NCBI RefSeq assembly: GCF_900110205.1
Contig: NZ_FOCV01000008.1
Coordinates: forward strand, 124,001 to 188,000
From: Rhizobium tibeticum
GTDB lineage: Bacteria; Pseudomonadota; Alphaproteobacteria; Rhizobiales; Rhizobiaceae
Reading direction: 5' to 3'
DNA: 64,000 bases
The position numbers and the translations under genes are program-made. How positions within the stretch are numbered: the stretch's first letter is position 1; the number at the start of each line of letters is the position of its first letter. Shown here piece after piece: positions 36,945-46,477 of this stretch. The notes under the pieces were generated by a model. The model did no database searches. It had not been told where the DNA came from and was given only the letters and a program-made list of their open reading frames with translations.

Positions 36945-37765
36945 GACGCCTGGCTTTGCCTTTGGCGCCGTCGCTTGTAGCGAATCGTATCGAAGCGGGC
37001 GGCAAGCGCATCGTAGAGCAGCAGTCGGCCGATTAGCGGTTCACCGGTGCCGGTGATCAGTTTGATCGCTTCCATGGCCATCAGCGTGCCGATCACGCCG
37101 GTCAGCGCGCCAATGATGCCGGTTTCCGCACAGGCCGGGATCAGGCCAGCCGGTGGTTTCTCGGGAAAGAGATCGCGATAGGTCGGGTTGGGTGTGCCAT
37201 CCTCCGCCGTCTCGTAGGGCTTCAGCACTGTGATGGAGCCATCGAAGCGGCCGACGGCGCCCGTCACCAACGGGATTTGCGCCGTCTCGGCGGTATCGGC
37301 TGCGGTATAGCGGGTATCGAAATTGTCGGAGCCATCGATCAGGAGGTCGAAACCCGAGAGGTGACGGCGGGCCGTGTCCGGCGAAAAGCGCTCCTCGAAG
37401 CGAATCACATTGACGTGCGGGTTCAATCTGGCGATTGCAAAGGCCGCACTTTCCGTCTTCAGCTCGCCGATCGTGCCGGAATCGTGGATCACCTGCCGCT
37501 GCAGGTTGGAAAGCGAAACGCGGTCGTCATCGGCAATGCCGAGCGTGCCGACGCCCGCGGCCGCGAGATATTGCAGGACCGGCGCGCCCAGCCCGCCGGC
37601 CCCGATCACCAGCACGCGCGCGGCCTTCAGCTTCTGCTGACCAGCACCGCCGATCTCGGGAAGCAGGATATGACGCTGATATCGCGCGATTTCTTCCGGG
37701 CTCAGGGGTTCCATGGGCGCGATGCTACCACGGCCTTTGGTTGTGGGGGAAGCGGCATCGCTCAC
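36941..37765 (-). CDS. moeB: MoeB/ThiF/HesA-family adenylyltransferase lacking the zinc cysteines
   Basis: 274 residues. Activates the C-terminus of a ubiquitin-like sulphur carrier (MoaD or ThiS) by adenylation. ATP-binding loop VLVIGAGGLGAPVLQYLAAA, LSNLQRQVIH with the catalytic Arg, and LLIDGSDNFDTRYTAAD are present. The four zinc-binding cysteines of E. coli MoeB are absent: the YRCLF position reads YRDLF, and the C-terminus ends in basic residues. The only Cys is in IPACAETG. Start and stop overlap recF and GNAT by four bases each. Confidence 0.85.
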   Translation of the reverse strand: MSDAASPTTKGRGSIAPMEPLSPEEIARYQRHILLPEIGGAGQQKLKAARVLVIGAGGLGAPVLQYLAAAGVGTLGIADDDRVSLSNLQRQVIHDSGTIGELKTESAAFAIARLNPHVNVIRFEERFSPDTARRHLSGFDLLIDGSDNFDTRYTAADTAETAQIPLVTGAVGRFDGSITVLKPYETAEDGTPNPTYRDLFPEKPPAGLIPACAETGIIGALTGVIGTLMAMEAIKLITGTGEPLIGRLLLYDALAARFDTIRYKRRRQRQSQAS

Positions 37766-38886
37766 TCGAAAACCCTTCCGTCGGCAACGGTGAAGAATTG
37801 CGCGCGCTCACCGAGCGCGGAGAACATGGCGCGGTCCGTACCCGTCATGAAGGCCTGACCACCCAGCGCGTCGATGAGGTCGAAAAGGGCGGCACGCCTG
37901 CCTTCGTCAAGATGCGCGGCGATCTCATCGAGCAGTAGGATCGGCGCGTGGCCGGTGAGATTGGCGACCAGCCGGGCATGGGCAAGGATCAGTCCGACCA
38001 GCAACGCCTTCTGCTCGCCCGTCGAACAGCGCGCTGCTTCCATCTGCTTTTGCCGGTGGCGGACGATGAGATCGGCGCGATGCGGACCGACGAGCGTACG
38101 GCCGGCCGCGGCATCGCGATAGCGGCTTTCGGCAAGCACGGCGGTGTACTCGTCCTCGAGATCGACAGCGGGGCGCGAGAACTGGCCGTCCATAAAGCCA
38201 GCGAGTTCGAGCACGGCAGCCGGAAACGGCGCCGTATCGTGCGTTTCCTCGATGAGCCGGGCGAGGAGGCCGAGCATTTCCTGGCGCGCCATTGCCATGG
38301 CAATGCCAAGACTCGCCATCTGCTGCTCGATGCCGGAAAGCCAAGCGGGATCGAAGCGGCGCTCGTCGAGCAGCTTGTTGCGGCTGCGCATGGCGCGCTC
38401 GAAATCGCTGGCGCGGCGACCATGAGCCGGATCAAGCGAGAGCACGAGCCGGTCGAGAAAACGACGGCGCTCGGACGAGCCACCGGTGAAGAGGCCATCC
38501 ATCGACGGCGTCAGCCACAGGAGGCGCAGATGATCGGTCAGTTCATCGACCGATTTCGCCGGCGTGGCATTGATGCGCAAACGCCGCGAGGCACTATCAT
38601 CGGTGGTGTCGACGCCGGTGCCGATCTCCACCTCGCCCTCCATGCCGTCGAGCTCAGCGAAGATCGCAAACCCGCCGCTCGCACCGACGCGAGTGATATC
38701 GCCATAGGTGGCGCGGCGCAAACCGCGGCCCGGCGACAGCAGGGAAACGGCTTCCATCAGATTGGTCTTGCCGGCACCATTATCTCCTGTCAGCACCACA
38801 TGCCGACCGTCGAGCGACAGCGAGACTGACGCGTAGTTGCGAAAGTCGGTCAGCTTTAGACGGGACAGGGAGACCTTGTGCGGCAT
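37762..38886 (-). CDS. recF: DNA replication/repair protein RecF
   Basis: 374 residues from ATG 38886; a long upstream in-frame extension has no family similarity. SMC-like ATPase: Walker A GDNGAGKTNLMEAVSLLSPG, signature region STGEQKALLVGLILAHARL and Walker B ILLLDEIAAHLDEGRRAALF. With RecO and RecR (also in this window) it loads RecA at gaps. Here it is in a transcript with a MoeB-like gene, not with dnaA-dnaN-gyrB. Confidence 0.95.
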   Translation of the reverse strand: MPHKVSLSRLKLTDFRNYASVSLSLDGRHVVLTGDNGAGKTNLMEAVSLLSPGRGLRRATYGDITRVGASGGFAIFAELDGMEGEVEIGTGVDTTDDSASRRLRINATPAKSVDELTDHLRLLWLTPSMDGLFTGGSSERRRFLDRLVLSLDPAHGRRASDFERAMRSRNKLLDERRFDPAWLSGIEQQMASLGIAMAMARQEMLGLLARLIEETHDTAPFPAAVLELAGFMDGQFSRPAVDLEDEYTAVLAESRYRDAAAGRTLVGPHRADLIVRHRQKQMEAARCSTGEQKALLVGLILAHARLVANLTGHAPILLLDEIAAHLDEGRRAALFDLIDALGGQAFMTGTDRAMFSALGERAQFFTVADGRVFE

Positions 38887-39077
38887 TCGATATCCGGATT
38901 CGTGGTGCCCGAGAGCTAAGCGCAACGAGGGCGGATGGCAAGGGTGAGAGGCGCGATAGGGACACCAGGACGCGCATGCGTACACCTGGACTTGCCATCG
39001 ACGCGATAAAAACGGCGGAAGCTGGCACCGATCGCAGGAGGATCGTATGATATAGCCGAGACCGGGGGGCGAGTAGG

Positions 39078-39791
39078 ATGCGACGCTTGACGAAAACACA
39101 GATAGCGATAGGCGGTGTGGCGGCCATGTTGGTTGCGTATCTGCTTGTCGCTTATTTCTTCATTCCGGAAATATGGATTCATCGCGACGCCGGCCGCATT
39201 GGGGAATTTGGCCCAATGGTCACAACCACCGAACAGGACATTCCTGGCGACCCGATCAATGTTGGGCTTGTTGGCTCGAAGGAGGACGTGCTCCGGGCAT
39301 TCGCATCGGCCGGATGGGATCCAGCCGACAAGATTACGCTACGTACATCGGCCGAAATCGGCTTGAGCGTCATGCTCGATCGACCCGACCTCGACGCTCC
39401 GGTCAGCGCCTTGCTGTTTGAGGGGCGCAAGCAGGATCTGGCGTTTGAAAAGGCAGTGGGCAAGAGCGCCGACGAGCGCCACCATGTACGTTTTTGGCTA
39501 ACTAGGAGCACCGGTGCGGACGGGCGTCCGCTGTGGCTCGGCTCGGCGAGTTTTGATCGTGGTGTCGGCTTCAGCCACGACACCGGCCAAATCACCCATC
39601 ACATCGCGCCCGATGTCGACGCTGAGCGGGGTCTGATCATCGGCGATCTTCAGAAGGCCGGACAACTGTCGTCGACTTACGAGATCCCCGGCATCGGCGC
39701 CACGAAGACCGGCCGCAATGGGGGCGGCGATCCCTATTTCAGCGATGGGAAAGCAATGATCGGAGTGCTGCGCGGCCTCGCCACTCCTTAA
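39078..39791 (+). CDS. LssY C-terminal domain protein
   Basis: 237 residues. One N-terminal membrane segment (IAIGGVAAMLVAYLLVAYFF) anchors a periplasmic LssY-C domain, seen as DPINVGLVGSKEDVLRAFAS, FEGRKQDLAFEKAVG, RHHVRFW and DTGQITHHIAPDVDAERGLI. LssY was named from a Legionella type I secretion locus; the domain function is unknown. It diverges from recF over about 190 bp. Confidence 0.85.
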   Translation: MRRLTKTQIAIGGVAAMLVAYLLVAYFFIPEIWIHRDAGRIGEFGPMVTTTEQDIPGDPINVGLVGSKEDVLRAFASAGWDPADKITLRTSAEIGLSVMLDRPDLDAPVSALLFEGRKQDLAFEKAVGKSADERHHVRFWLTRSTGADGRPLWLGSASFDRGVGFSHDTGQITHHIAPDVDAERGLIIGDLQKAGQLSSTYEIPGIGATKTGRNGGGDPYFSDGKAMIGVLRGLATP

Positions 39792-39890
39792 CGCCGGCTT
39801 CGCTTCACGTATCTTCATCGTTCCCGATTTGCGGTTCCACACCGCGTCGAATCGGTGAAAGATACGGACCGAATCACGAGAGGTGGGCCG

Positions 39891-40727
39891 TTGAAGATAG
39901 CCGCAGCACAGACCATCGTTTCGCCTGACATTGCCGCGAACGGCAGCGCAATCCGGAGCATGATTGCGGCCGCGGCTGCCAATGGCGCGCGGGTCGTCAA
40001 CTTCTGCGAAGGCGCGCTTTCGGGATATTCGAAATTGCAGATGATGCATCCCGACGATTGGGCCGGTTTCGATTGGCCGCAGCAGGAGGCCGAGCTTCGT
40101 ACAATCGCCAGTCTCTGCGGCGAGCTTCGCATCTTCGCGGTGATCGGCGGAGCGCACCGGCTATCCGAGGGTTACCCGCCGCACAACAGCCTCTATGTGT
40201 TTTCCGATACCGGGGCGCTGCTGACCCGCTACGACAAGAGGTTTTTGTCGAACAGCGAGCTTGGCGGCTGGTACTCGCCCGGCACCGCGCCGATCACCTT
40301 CGACGTCGACGGCTATCGTTTCGGCTGCGCGATCTGCATCGAATCGCAGTTTCCGGAGATCTTCGGGGAATATGAGAGGCTTGGCGTCGATGCTGTGCTC
40401 TTTTCCTCATACGGCACTCCCGATTATTTCCAGATTGCGCTGCGCGCGCATGCGGGACTGAACTGCATCTGGATCGGCGCTGCAACGCCGGTGCAGAAGG
40501 CCACAAAGGGGCCGGCCGGCATTATCGGCCCGGATGGAAACTGGGTGACGCAATGTCCAGCGGCTCCCGAACCAAGCCTGGCAACCGCGGTGCTAGATCG
40601 CGACGACCCAGTCTATGACATTCCGCTGCAGAAGGCCCGGCCGTGGCGACTGAAGGCCCGACAGGGTGACATCTATCGCGAGAAGATGGTCGATAACCCC
40701 AGAAGCGAAAACAGAAGCGATTATTGA
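39891..40727 (+). CDS. Nitrilase-superfamily carbon-nitrogen hydrolase
   Basis: 278 residues from TTG 39891, chosen because AGAGGTGG lies just upstream and the product then starts MKIAAAQT, as in the family; GTG 39855 lacks a ribosome site. The Glu-Lys-Cys triad is complete: Glu40 in NFCEGALSG, Lys116 in RYDKRFLS and Cys149 in GCAICIESQFPE. The family hydrolyses amides or nitriles; this branch is close to amidohydrolases of unknown substrate. Confidence 0.87.
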   Translation: MKIAAAQTIVSPDIAANGSAIRSMIAAAAANGARVVNFCEGALSGYSKLQMMHPDDWAGFDWPQQEAELRTIASLCGELRIFAVIGGAHRLSEGYPPHNSLYVFSDTGALLTRYDKRFLSNSELGGWYSPGTAPITFDVDGYRFGCAICIESQFPEIFGEYERLGVDAVLFSSYGTPDYFQIALRAHAGLNCIWIGAATPVQKATKGPAGIIGPDGNWVTQCPAAPEPSLATAVLDRDDPVYDIPLQKARPWRLKARQGDIYREKMVDNPRSENRSDY

Positions 40728-40782
40728 GGCGCAATGCTGCCCTGGGTCGCAGCGGCTTCATCTTGCGGCGTTGACAGCCTAT

Positions 40783-40887
40783 ATGAGAACGGTCGCCGAT
40801 TGCGACGTGCCGGAGTTGACGATGGATACGGAAATACTGGGCCGCGCGATGCATGTGGCCGCCATTCGCGAGCGCGCTGAAGCCTAA
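40783..40887 (+). other. 34-codon frame continuous with the globin except for one stop
   Basis: ATG 40783 opens MRTVADCDVPELTMD and ends HVAAIRERAEA-TAA; the next codon in the same frame is the globin ATG. The sequence resembles the N-terminal helix found in longer group III globins, so it may be a severed N-terminus. Considered here as part of a possibly split gene. Confidence 0.4.
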
Positions 40888-41289
40888 ATGAAGGCGATGG
40901 GGATCGACGAGGCGTTCATCGATCGACTGGTCGAGACGTTCTACGGTCGCGTGCTCCAGCATCCGGCGCTCGGACCGGTGTTCGACGCCCGCCTCTCCGG
41001 TCGCTGGCCCGAGCATATGCGGAAGATGAAGAGCTTCTGGTCATCAGTCGCCTTCCGCAGCGGCGCCTATGGCGGAAAGCCGGTACAGGCGCATACAGGC
41101 GTCGCGAACATGTCGCCCGATCTCTTCCCGCAATGGCTGGCGCTGTTTTCGGAGACGCTCAGTGATATCGCCCCGAACCCGGAAGCCAAGGCCTGGTTCA
41201 TGGCGACCGCCGAACGCATTGCCAAGAGCCTGACGCTGTCGCTCTTCTACAATCCGGCGCTCGACGATCCGATGCGCAAGCCGGCCTAA
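40888..41289 (+). CDS. Group III truncated haemoglobin
   Basis: 133 residues. The globin core has FIDRLVETFYGRVLQHPALG, MRKMKSFWSSVAFRSGAYGG and the proximal-histidine segment KPVQAHTGVAN, ending in TAERIAKSLTLSLFYNPALD. Group III globins bind O2 and NO and are linked to microaerobic or NO stress in alphaproteobacteria. ATG 40888 follows directly on an in-frame TAA and has no good SD; the upstream frame reads like the missing N-terminal helix. It could still be translated by re-initiation. Confidence 0.85.
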   Translation: MKAMGIDEAFIDRLVETFYGRVLQHPALGPVFDARLSGRWPEHMRKMKSFWSSVAFRSGAYGGKPVQAHTGVANMSPDLFPQWLALFSETLSDIAPNPEAKAWFMATAERIAKSLTLSLFYNPALDDPMRKPA

Positions 41290-41295
41290 GCTATT

Positions 41296-41820
41296 TCAAG
41301 CAACCCGCTTGTAGAAAAGCGTGGTGTCGCAGAGGCCGCCTTGCGGCCACAGCGCGTAGTCCGGGATCACACCGACCCGCTCCCAGCCAAGCCGTGGATA
41401 GATCGCCTCGGCGTCGCTGCCGGTTGCCGTGTCGAGCACCAGGATCATCTTGCCGCGGGCGGCAGCTTCGCGCTCGGCGGCATCCATCAGCAACCGCGCT
41501 AGCCCCTTGCCGCGAGCCGAGCGATGCACCAGCAACTTCTTCAGATCGCCGCGATGCGGCTGGTTCGGCATCTGCGCCGCGCCGACCTGCACAGTACCGA
41601 CGGCCCGACCGTCAATCTCGGCCACGAGAAGCAGCGTTGCGCCAGATGCGACGGCATCGGCGACGACCTGCCAGTAGGGCGCGGCATCGGCATTGCCATA
41701 GGGCTGCATGAAGCCGACCGATGCGCCACCATTCACGCAATCGGTCAGCACCTCGCAAAGGTCGGGAATTGCCGCGCGGGCTTCTGCGGCGTCGAGAAGG
41801 CGGATCGTGGCTATCATCAT
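41296..41820 (-). CDS. GNAT-family N-acetyltransferase
   Basis: 174 residues from ATG 41820, preceded by AGGAGAGA. Motif A is KKLLVHRSARGKGLARLLMD, followed by YPRLGWERVGVIPDYALWP. It starts 16 bp after the XRE-cupin regulator on the same strand and is probably its target. The PHRGDLKKL-VH segment is seen in several detoxifying acetyltransferases. Confidence 0.88.
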   Translation of the reverse strand: MMIATIRLLDAAEARAAIPDLCEVLTDCVNGGASVGFMQPYGNADAAPYWQVVADAVASGATLLLVAEIDGRAVGTVQVGAAQMPNQPHRGDLKKLLVHRSARGKGLARLLMDAAEREAAARGKMILVLDTATGSDAEAIYPRLGWERVGVIPDYALWPQGGLCDTTLFYKRVA

Positions 41821-41836
41821 TCTCTCCTGAAGTGAA

Positions 41837-42406
41837 TTAGTGGCCGCGACGGTCGAGCACGACGCAGTAGCGAGCGGGTATGTTGCCGGGGTTGTGAAAA
41901 CGGTGACCCTCGCTGACGGGCATGAACAGACAGTCACCAGGCAGGAGTCGGTGGACCGTGTCGCCCGTCGTCATCTCCATCTCGCCGTCGAAAAGCCAGA
42001 TATGCTGGGTCATGCCGTTGCTTGCCGCATGCGGAGGGAAACTGACGCGGGCACCGGCCGGGAATTCGACGTCGACGATATCGACATCCGAGGCAGTTCC
42101 GGGCGGTGAGACGGAGCGGCGCATGTAACCCGTCTCCGGATCCCGCCAGACCTGCTGATCGTGCCGGCGCGAAAGCGGCGAGACCTCGCCCTCCTCGGCA
42201 AAGAAGGCCGAGAGCGAGAGGCCGAGCGCTGCACAAACCCTGGCAAGCAGCGACGCTGTCGGGCTCGCTTCGCCACGCTCGATCCGCGAAATCATAGCCC
42301 GGCTGACGCCGGAGGCGTCGGCAAGATCATCCAGCGTCAAATTCTTCTCGATCCGGAGCTTGCGGATGCGAAGGCCAATCGCCGTCTCCAGTGCCTGTTC
42401 CATCAT
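41837..42406 (-). CDS. XRE-family regulator with C-terminal cupin domain
   Basis: 189 residues. The helix-turn-helix spans about 10-65 (LRIEKNLTLDDLADASGVSR, then ISRIERGEASPTASLLARVC). A cupin sensor follows (VEFPAGARVSFPPHAA, LLPGDCLFMPVSEGHRFHNP). Cupin regulators bind small ligands and usually control the adjacent operon, here a GNAT gene. Confidence 0.92.
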   Translation of the reverse strand: MMEQALETAIGLRIRKLRIEKNLTLDDLADASGVSRAMISRIERGEASPTASLLARVCAALGLSLSAFFAEEGEVSPLSRRHDQQVWRDPETGYMRRSVSPPGTASDVDIVDVEFPAGARVSFPPHAASNGMTQHIWLFDGEMEMTTGDTVHRLLPGDCLFMPVSEGHRFHNPGNIPARYCVVLDRRGH

Positions 42407-42545
42407 CCGATCCTATAATTCTACTATAATAGAAACTGCACACTCTGGTGATGGAATCAAGCGCTATGTTTAGGCCTATGAAAGAGCGATTTATCGTAAA
42501 CGAATCCCTGCTTTTCCGCTTTGCGGCAAGGGGCGGCGCTGCTAT

Positions 42546-44378
42546 ATGGCGCGCATGAGCACCAATCCAACGACTCCGCTTTCCCATATCCGCAACTTCT
42601 CGATCGTGGCCCATATCGACCACGGCAAATCGACGCTTGCTGACCGCCTGATCCAATCGACCGGCGGGCTGGCCGAGCGCGAGATGTCCGAGCAGGTGCT
42701 TGACAACATGGATATCGAGCGCGAGCGCGGCATCACCATCAAGGCCCAGACGGTGCGCCTGCACTACATGGCCAAGGACGGCGAGACCTATATCCTGAAC
42801 CTGATCGACACGCCCGGGCACGTCGACTTCGCCTATGAAGTCTCACGCTCGCTCTCGGCCTGCGAAGGTTCGCTGCTCGTCGTTGACGCTAGCCAAGGCG
42901 TCGAGGCTCAGACGCTTGCCAATGTCTACCAGGCGATCGACAACAACCACGAGCTGGTCACCGTTCTCAACAAGATCGACCTACCGGCGGCCGAGCCCGA
43001 CCGCATCAAGGAGCAGATCGAGGAAGTGATCGGTATCGATGCGTCCGAAGCGGTGCTGATTTCGGCGAAGACCGGCCTCGGCATTCCCGATGTTCTGGAA
43101 GCGATCGTGCAGAGGCTGCCGGCGCCGAAGAGCCCGGGAGGCGAAAAGGCACCGCTGAAGGCATTGCTCGTCGATAGCTGGTACGACACCTATCTTGGCG
43201 TCATGGTTCTTGTGCGCGTCATCGACGGCGTGCTGACCAAGGGTCAGACGATCCGCATGATGGGTACGGACGCCAAGTACCAGGTGGAGCGCGTTGGCGT
43301 GCTGACGCCGAAGATGGTCAATGCCGACAGCCTCGGCCCCGGCGAGATCGGCTTCATCACAGCTTCGATCAAGGAAGTCGCCGATACCCGCGTCGGCGAT
43401 ACGATCACCGAGGACAAGCGCCCGACGGCGCAGGCCCTGCCCGGCTTCAAGCCGGCGCAGCCGGTGGTTTTCTGCGGCCTCTTCCCGGTCGACGCGGCCG
43501 ATTTTGAAGATCTGCGCGCTGCGATGGGCAAGCTCCGCCTAAATGACGCCTCCTTCTCCTTCGAGATGGAATCGTCAGCCGCCCTCGGCTTCGGCTTCCG
43601 CTGCGGCTTCCTCGGGCTGCTGCATCTCGAAATCATCCAGGAACGTCTGGAGCGTGAGTTCAACCTCGATCTGATCGCGACGGCGCCTTCGGTCGTCTAC
43701 CAGCTGACGATGACTGACGGTAGCGAGCGCGAACTGCACAACCCGGCCGACATGCCCGATGTCGTCAAGATCGACGAGATCCGCGAGCCCTGGATCAAGG
43801 CGACGATCATGACGCCGGACGACTATCTCGGCGGCATCCTCAAGCTCTGCCAGGACCGCCGCGGTATCCAGACCGAACTCACCTATGTCGGTACCCGCGC
43901 GATGGTCACCTACGAACTGCCGCTGAATGAAGTCGTCTTCGATTTCTATGACCGGCTGAAGTCGATTTCGAAGGGTTACGCCTCCTTCGACTATCACCTC
44001 GAAGGCTACCGCGCCGGCAACCTCGTGAAGATGTCGATCCTCGTCAATGGCGAGCCGGTCGATGCGCTGTCGATGCTGGTACACCGCGCCGCCGCCGAGA
44101 AGCGTGGCCGCGACATGTGCGAGCGGCTGAAGGAACTAATCCCGAAGCACATGTTCAAGATCCCGATCCAGGCCGCGATCGGCGGCAACGTCATTGCCCG
44201 CGAGACCATCTCGGCGCTGCGCAAGGACGTGACGGCGAAGTGCTACGGCGGCGACGCCACCCGTAAGCGCAAACTTCTGGACAAGCAGAAGGAAGGCAAG
44301 AAACGCATGCGCCAGTTCGGCAAGGTGGAGATTCCGCAGGAAGCCTTCATCGCCGCACTCAAGATGGGCGACGAGTAA
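42546..44378 (+). CDS. lepA: Elongation factor 4 (LepA)
   Basis: 610 residues. A translational GTPase that acts on stalled or early elongating ribosomes. G motifs are [28 protein letters not shown] and [12 protein letters not shown]; the LepA-specific C-terminal domain is basic ([20 protein letters not shown]). ATG 42546 gives MARMSTN; ATG 42555 is an alternative. Confidence 0.97.
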   Translation: MARMSTNPTTPLSHIRNFSIVAHIDHGKSTLADRLIQSTGGLAEREMSEQVLDNMDIERERGITIKAQTVRLHYMAKDGETYILNLIDTPGHVDFAYEVSRSLSACEGSLLVVDASQGVEAQTLANVYQAIDNNHELVTVLNKIDLPAAEPDRIKEQIEEVIGIDASEAVLISAKTGLGIPDVLEAIVQRLPAPKSPGGEKAPLKALLVDSWYDTYLGVMVLVRVIDGVLTKGQTIRMMGTDAKYQVERVGVLTPKMVNADSLGPGEIGFITASIKEVADTRVGDTITEDKRPTAQALPGFKPAQPVVFCGLFPVDAADFEDLRAAMGKLRLNDASFSFEMESSAALGFGFRCGFLGLLHLEIIQERLEREFNLDLIATAPSVVYQLTMTDGSERELHNPADMPDVVKIDEIREPWIKATIMTPDDYLGGILKLCQDRRGIQTELTYVGTRAMVTYELPLNEVVFDFYDRLKSISKGYASFDYHLEGYRAGNLVKMSILVNGEPVDALSMLVHRAAAEKRGRDMCERLKELIPKHMFKIPIQAAIGGNVIARETISALRKDVTAKCYGGDATRKRKLLDKQKEGKKRMRQFGKVEIPQEAFIAALKMGDE

Positions 44379-44389
44379 AGCATCATTTT

Positions 44390-44421
44390 AGCCCGGCCGG
44401 CACGCGACGCATGGCCGGGCT
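44390..44421. terminator. Stem-loop between converging lepA and GFA genes
   Basis: 9-bp perfect stem agcccggcc (44390-44398) / ggccgggct (44413-44421) in a short convergent spacer. T-runs are poor on both sides (TAAAA on the minus strand), so it is a weak or bidirectional terminator. Confidence 0.5.
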
Positions 44422-44443
44422 GCTGTCTGGATACCGCTCTGCT

Positions 44444-44902
44444 TCAGCTGCAGGCCATATACTCCTTCACCAGCCCTTCATAGGCGTCCATTTCCGGCAG
44501 CGCCTCATAGCTGCGGGCTGCGCCGGTCTCTGCGAAGGGCAGCTTCTCGCGCGTCCAGGTCTCGATGAATGGCCGGAACCAGCGCGGATCGTCCAACATC
44601 GTCGGACGCAAATTGACGAACCAGTCCATCCCCTCGGACCGTGTGAACATCCAGGTCATGCAGTGGCCGCAAAAATAGTGGTGCGCCTCAGCACCGTGCA
44701 GACCGCCGACCACCGGCTCCCCTTCGGTGATCTCGAAGCCTTCCGCTGGAATGGCGGCACTCAGCGAATAGGCACTCGACGACATCTTCTGGCAGCCCGT
44801 GCAATGGCAGGCCATGGTCAGCAGCGGCTTGGCGCTGATCTTCAATCTCACACGGCCGCATCGGCAGCCACCCTCCCAAGGCAGATCTACTTCGGTCATC
44901 AC
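44444..44902 (-). CDS. GFA-family (glutathione-dependent formaldehyde-activating-like) protein
   Basis: 152 residues. Zinc-binding CRCGRVRL, CHCTGCQKMSSSAYS and HYFCGHCMTW match the Gfa/CENP-V fold. Few members have a proven activity; glutathione-dependent formaldehyde activation is established only for Gfa of Paracoccus. Converges on lepA. Confidence 0.9.
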   Translation of the reverse strand: MMTEVDLPWEGGCRCGRVRLKISAKPLLTMACHCTGCQKMSSSAYSLSAAIPAEGFEITEGEPVVGGLHGAEAHHYFCGHCMTWMFTRSEGMDWFVNLRPTMLDDPRWFRPFIETWTREKLPFAETGAARSYEALPEMDAYEGLVKEYMACS

Positions 44903-44997
44903 GGCCTCCCTTTCGTCATGCTCAATCTAGTGGCGGGCGGCGCGGCGTCAAATCAGCCGGCTTGCGACCGCAGACAAGCCGACGGCGGCGTGGCGTT

Positions 44998-45528
44998 TTA
45001 GAGCATCGGGAAGTTACGATCTCGCTCTGACATCTGCGCGACGGGCAGCGGCCAGGCGATCGAGATCCTGGGATCGAGCGCGTTGACTCCGCCTTCGGCG
45101 CCGGGCGCGTAAGGCTTGTCGTGCAGATAGATCAATTCGCAGTTTTCCGTCAGCGTCTGGAAGCCATGGGCAAAGCCTGGCGGGATCATCATCGAACGCG
45201 CATTCTCGGCGGAAAGAACCTCACCATGCCACCTGAGATAGGTTGACGACTGCGGCCTGAGATCGACGGCGACGTCGAAGACGGCTCCGGCGAGACAGGA
45301 AACGAACTTCGCTTCGTCATCCGGGGGCCGTTGGAAATGCATGCCGCGAATGGCCCCCTTTGCCTGTGTCATCGTGTGATTGATCTGCGCGATGCGGCCG
45401 ATGCCGAAATCGGCAAGCTCCTCGGTGCAGAAGAAGCGTGAGAAGAAGCCGCGCTCGTCGCCAAGCCGCTGACGCTCGATGACGAGGAGGTTGCTGAGGG
45501 CAGTGGGGATGCGGGTGAAACGGGACAT
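44998..45528 (-). CDS. RmlC-type NDP-4-keto-6-deoxyhexose 3,5-epimerase
   Basis: 176 residues from ATG 45528 (homologue start MSRFTRIPTA). The RmlC cupin has DERGFFSRFF, QINHTMTQAKGAIRGMHFQR with the catalytic His, DLRPQSSTYLRWHGEVLS, and MIPPGFAHGFQTL. The canonical enzyme works on dTDP-sugars, but the neighbouring genes make CDP-4-keto-6-deoxyglucose, so a CDP-linked substrate is likelier here. Divergent from the + strand sugar genes. Confidence 0.85.
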   Translation of the reverse strand: MSRFTRIPTALSNLLVIERQRLGDERGFFSRFFCTEELADFGIGRIAQINHTMTQAKGAIRGMHFQRPPDDEAKFVSCLAGAVFDVAVDLRPQSSTYLRWHGEVLSAENARSMMIPPGFAHGFQTLTENCELIYLHDKPYAPGAEGGVNALDPRISIAWPLPVAQMSERDRNFPML

Positions 45529-45653
45529 GGAACTCGATCGGAATGTTTTCAGGATAGCCCGGCGGAACGCTTTATCGACTTGTTTTGGTCGACGCAAACT
45601 TGACCTGACACTGAAAAAGGGCTCATTAGCAACCACTGTTCGAGAGCACTGAT

Positions 45654-46475
45654 TTGGGTAAAGTACTTATCACCGGGGCCTCCGGATTTGTAGGCCGACA
45701 CCTCCTGCGCGCACTTGTAGCACAGGGAGCCGATGTGCGTGCCGTCCTTCGGCCGAATGCAGTCGAAAAGGTGCAGACCCTCGCAGCGATTGAGGTTGTA
45801 GAGAGCCCTTCGCCTTTTTCCGAGAGCGAAACCTGGTGGGCTGATGCTCTTAGCGGGATCGATACAATCGTCCACCTGGCGTGGTACGCGGAACCTGGAA
45901 AATATCTGACGGCACCGGAAAATCTGGACTGCCTCACCGGCACGCTGACGATGGCGAAAGCTGCAGCAGAGGTAAGCGTGCGCCGCTTTGTCGGGGTCGG
46001 CACGTGCTTCGAATACGACGTCAGCGTCGGAACGCTCTCAATAGAAACACCATTGAAGCCCCTTACCCCCTACGCAGCGGCCAAAGCGGCGGCCTTCATT
46101 GCCCTGTCGCAGTGGTTGCCGGCGCAAAGCGTGGAGTTTGCGTGGTGCCGACTTTTCTATCTCTATGGCGAAGGCGAAGATGAGCGTCGCTTCGTGCCGT
46201 ATCTTCGGAAATCGCTGGAAGCGGGGCAACGGGCTGATCTGACCGAAGGAAGGCAGGTTCGCGACTTCATGGACGTCCGCGATGCAGCCGCTCGCATATG
46301 CGAGGTCACCTTCGGAAAAGCCACGGGCGCTATCAACGTTTGCTCCGGTGTTCCTGTGACCGTGCGGGAGCTCGCAGAGCGAATCGCCGATCAGTATGGT
46401 CGACGAGATCTTTTAAACTTTGGAGCGCGGCCCGATAATCTTGTCGATCCGCCCTTCGTCTTGGGAGTGCCATAG
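45654..46475 (+). CDS. NAD-dependent epimerase/dehydratase (SDR, sugar-nucleotide type)
   Basis: 273 residues. Rossmann motif VLITGASGFVGRHLLRALVA; the active-site Tyr-x3-Lys is in TPYAAAKAAAFIAL; C-terminal lobe with VCSGVPVTVRELAERIADQY. Starts at TTG 45654 with GAGAG upstream. It lies at the head of the + strand sugar run and could be the 4-ketoreductase or epimerase that finishes the sugar. The protein is slightly shorter than many relatives. A UDP-sugar substrate is an alternative. Confidence 0.83.
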   Translation: MGKVLITGASGFVGRHLLRALVAQGADVRAVLRPNAVEKVQTLAAIEVVESPSPFSESETWWADALSGIDTIVHLAWYAEPGKYLTAPENLDCLTGTLTMAKAAAEVSVRRFVGVGTCFEYDVSVGTLSIETPLKPLTPYAAAKAAAFIALSQWLPAQSVEFAWCRLFYLYGEGEDERRFVPYLRKSLEAGQRADLTEGRQVRDFMDVRDAAARICEVTFGKATGAINVCSGVPVTVRELAERIADQYGRRDLLNFGARPDNLVDPPFVLGVP

Positions 46476-46477
46476 TC

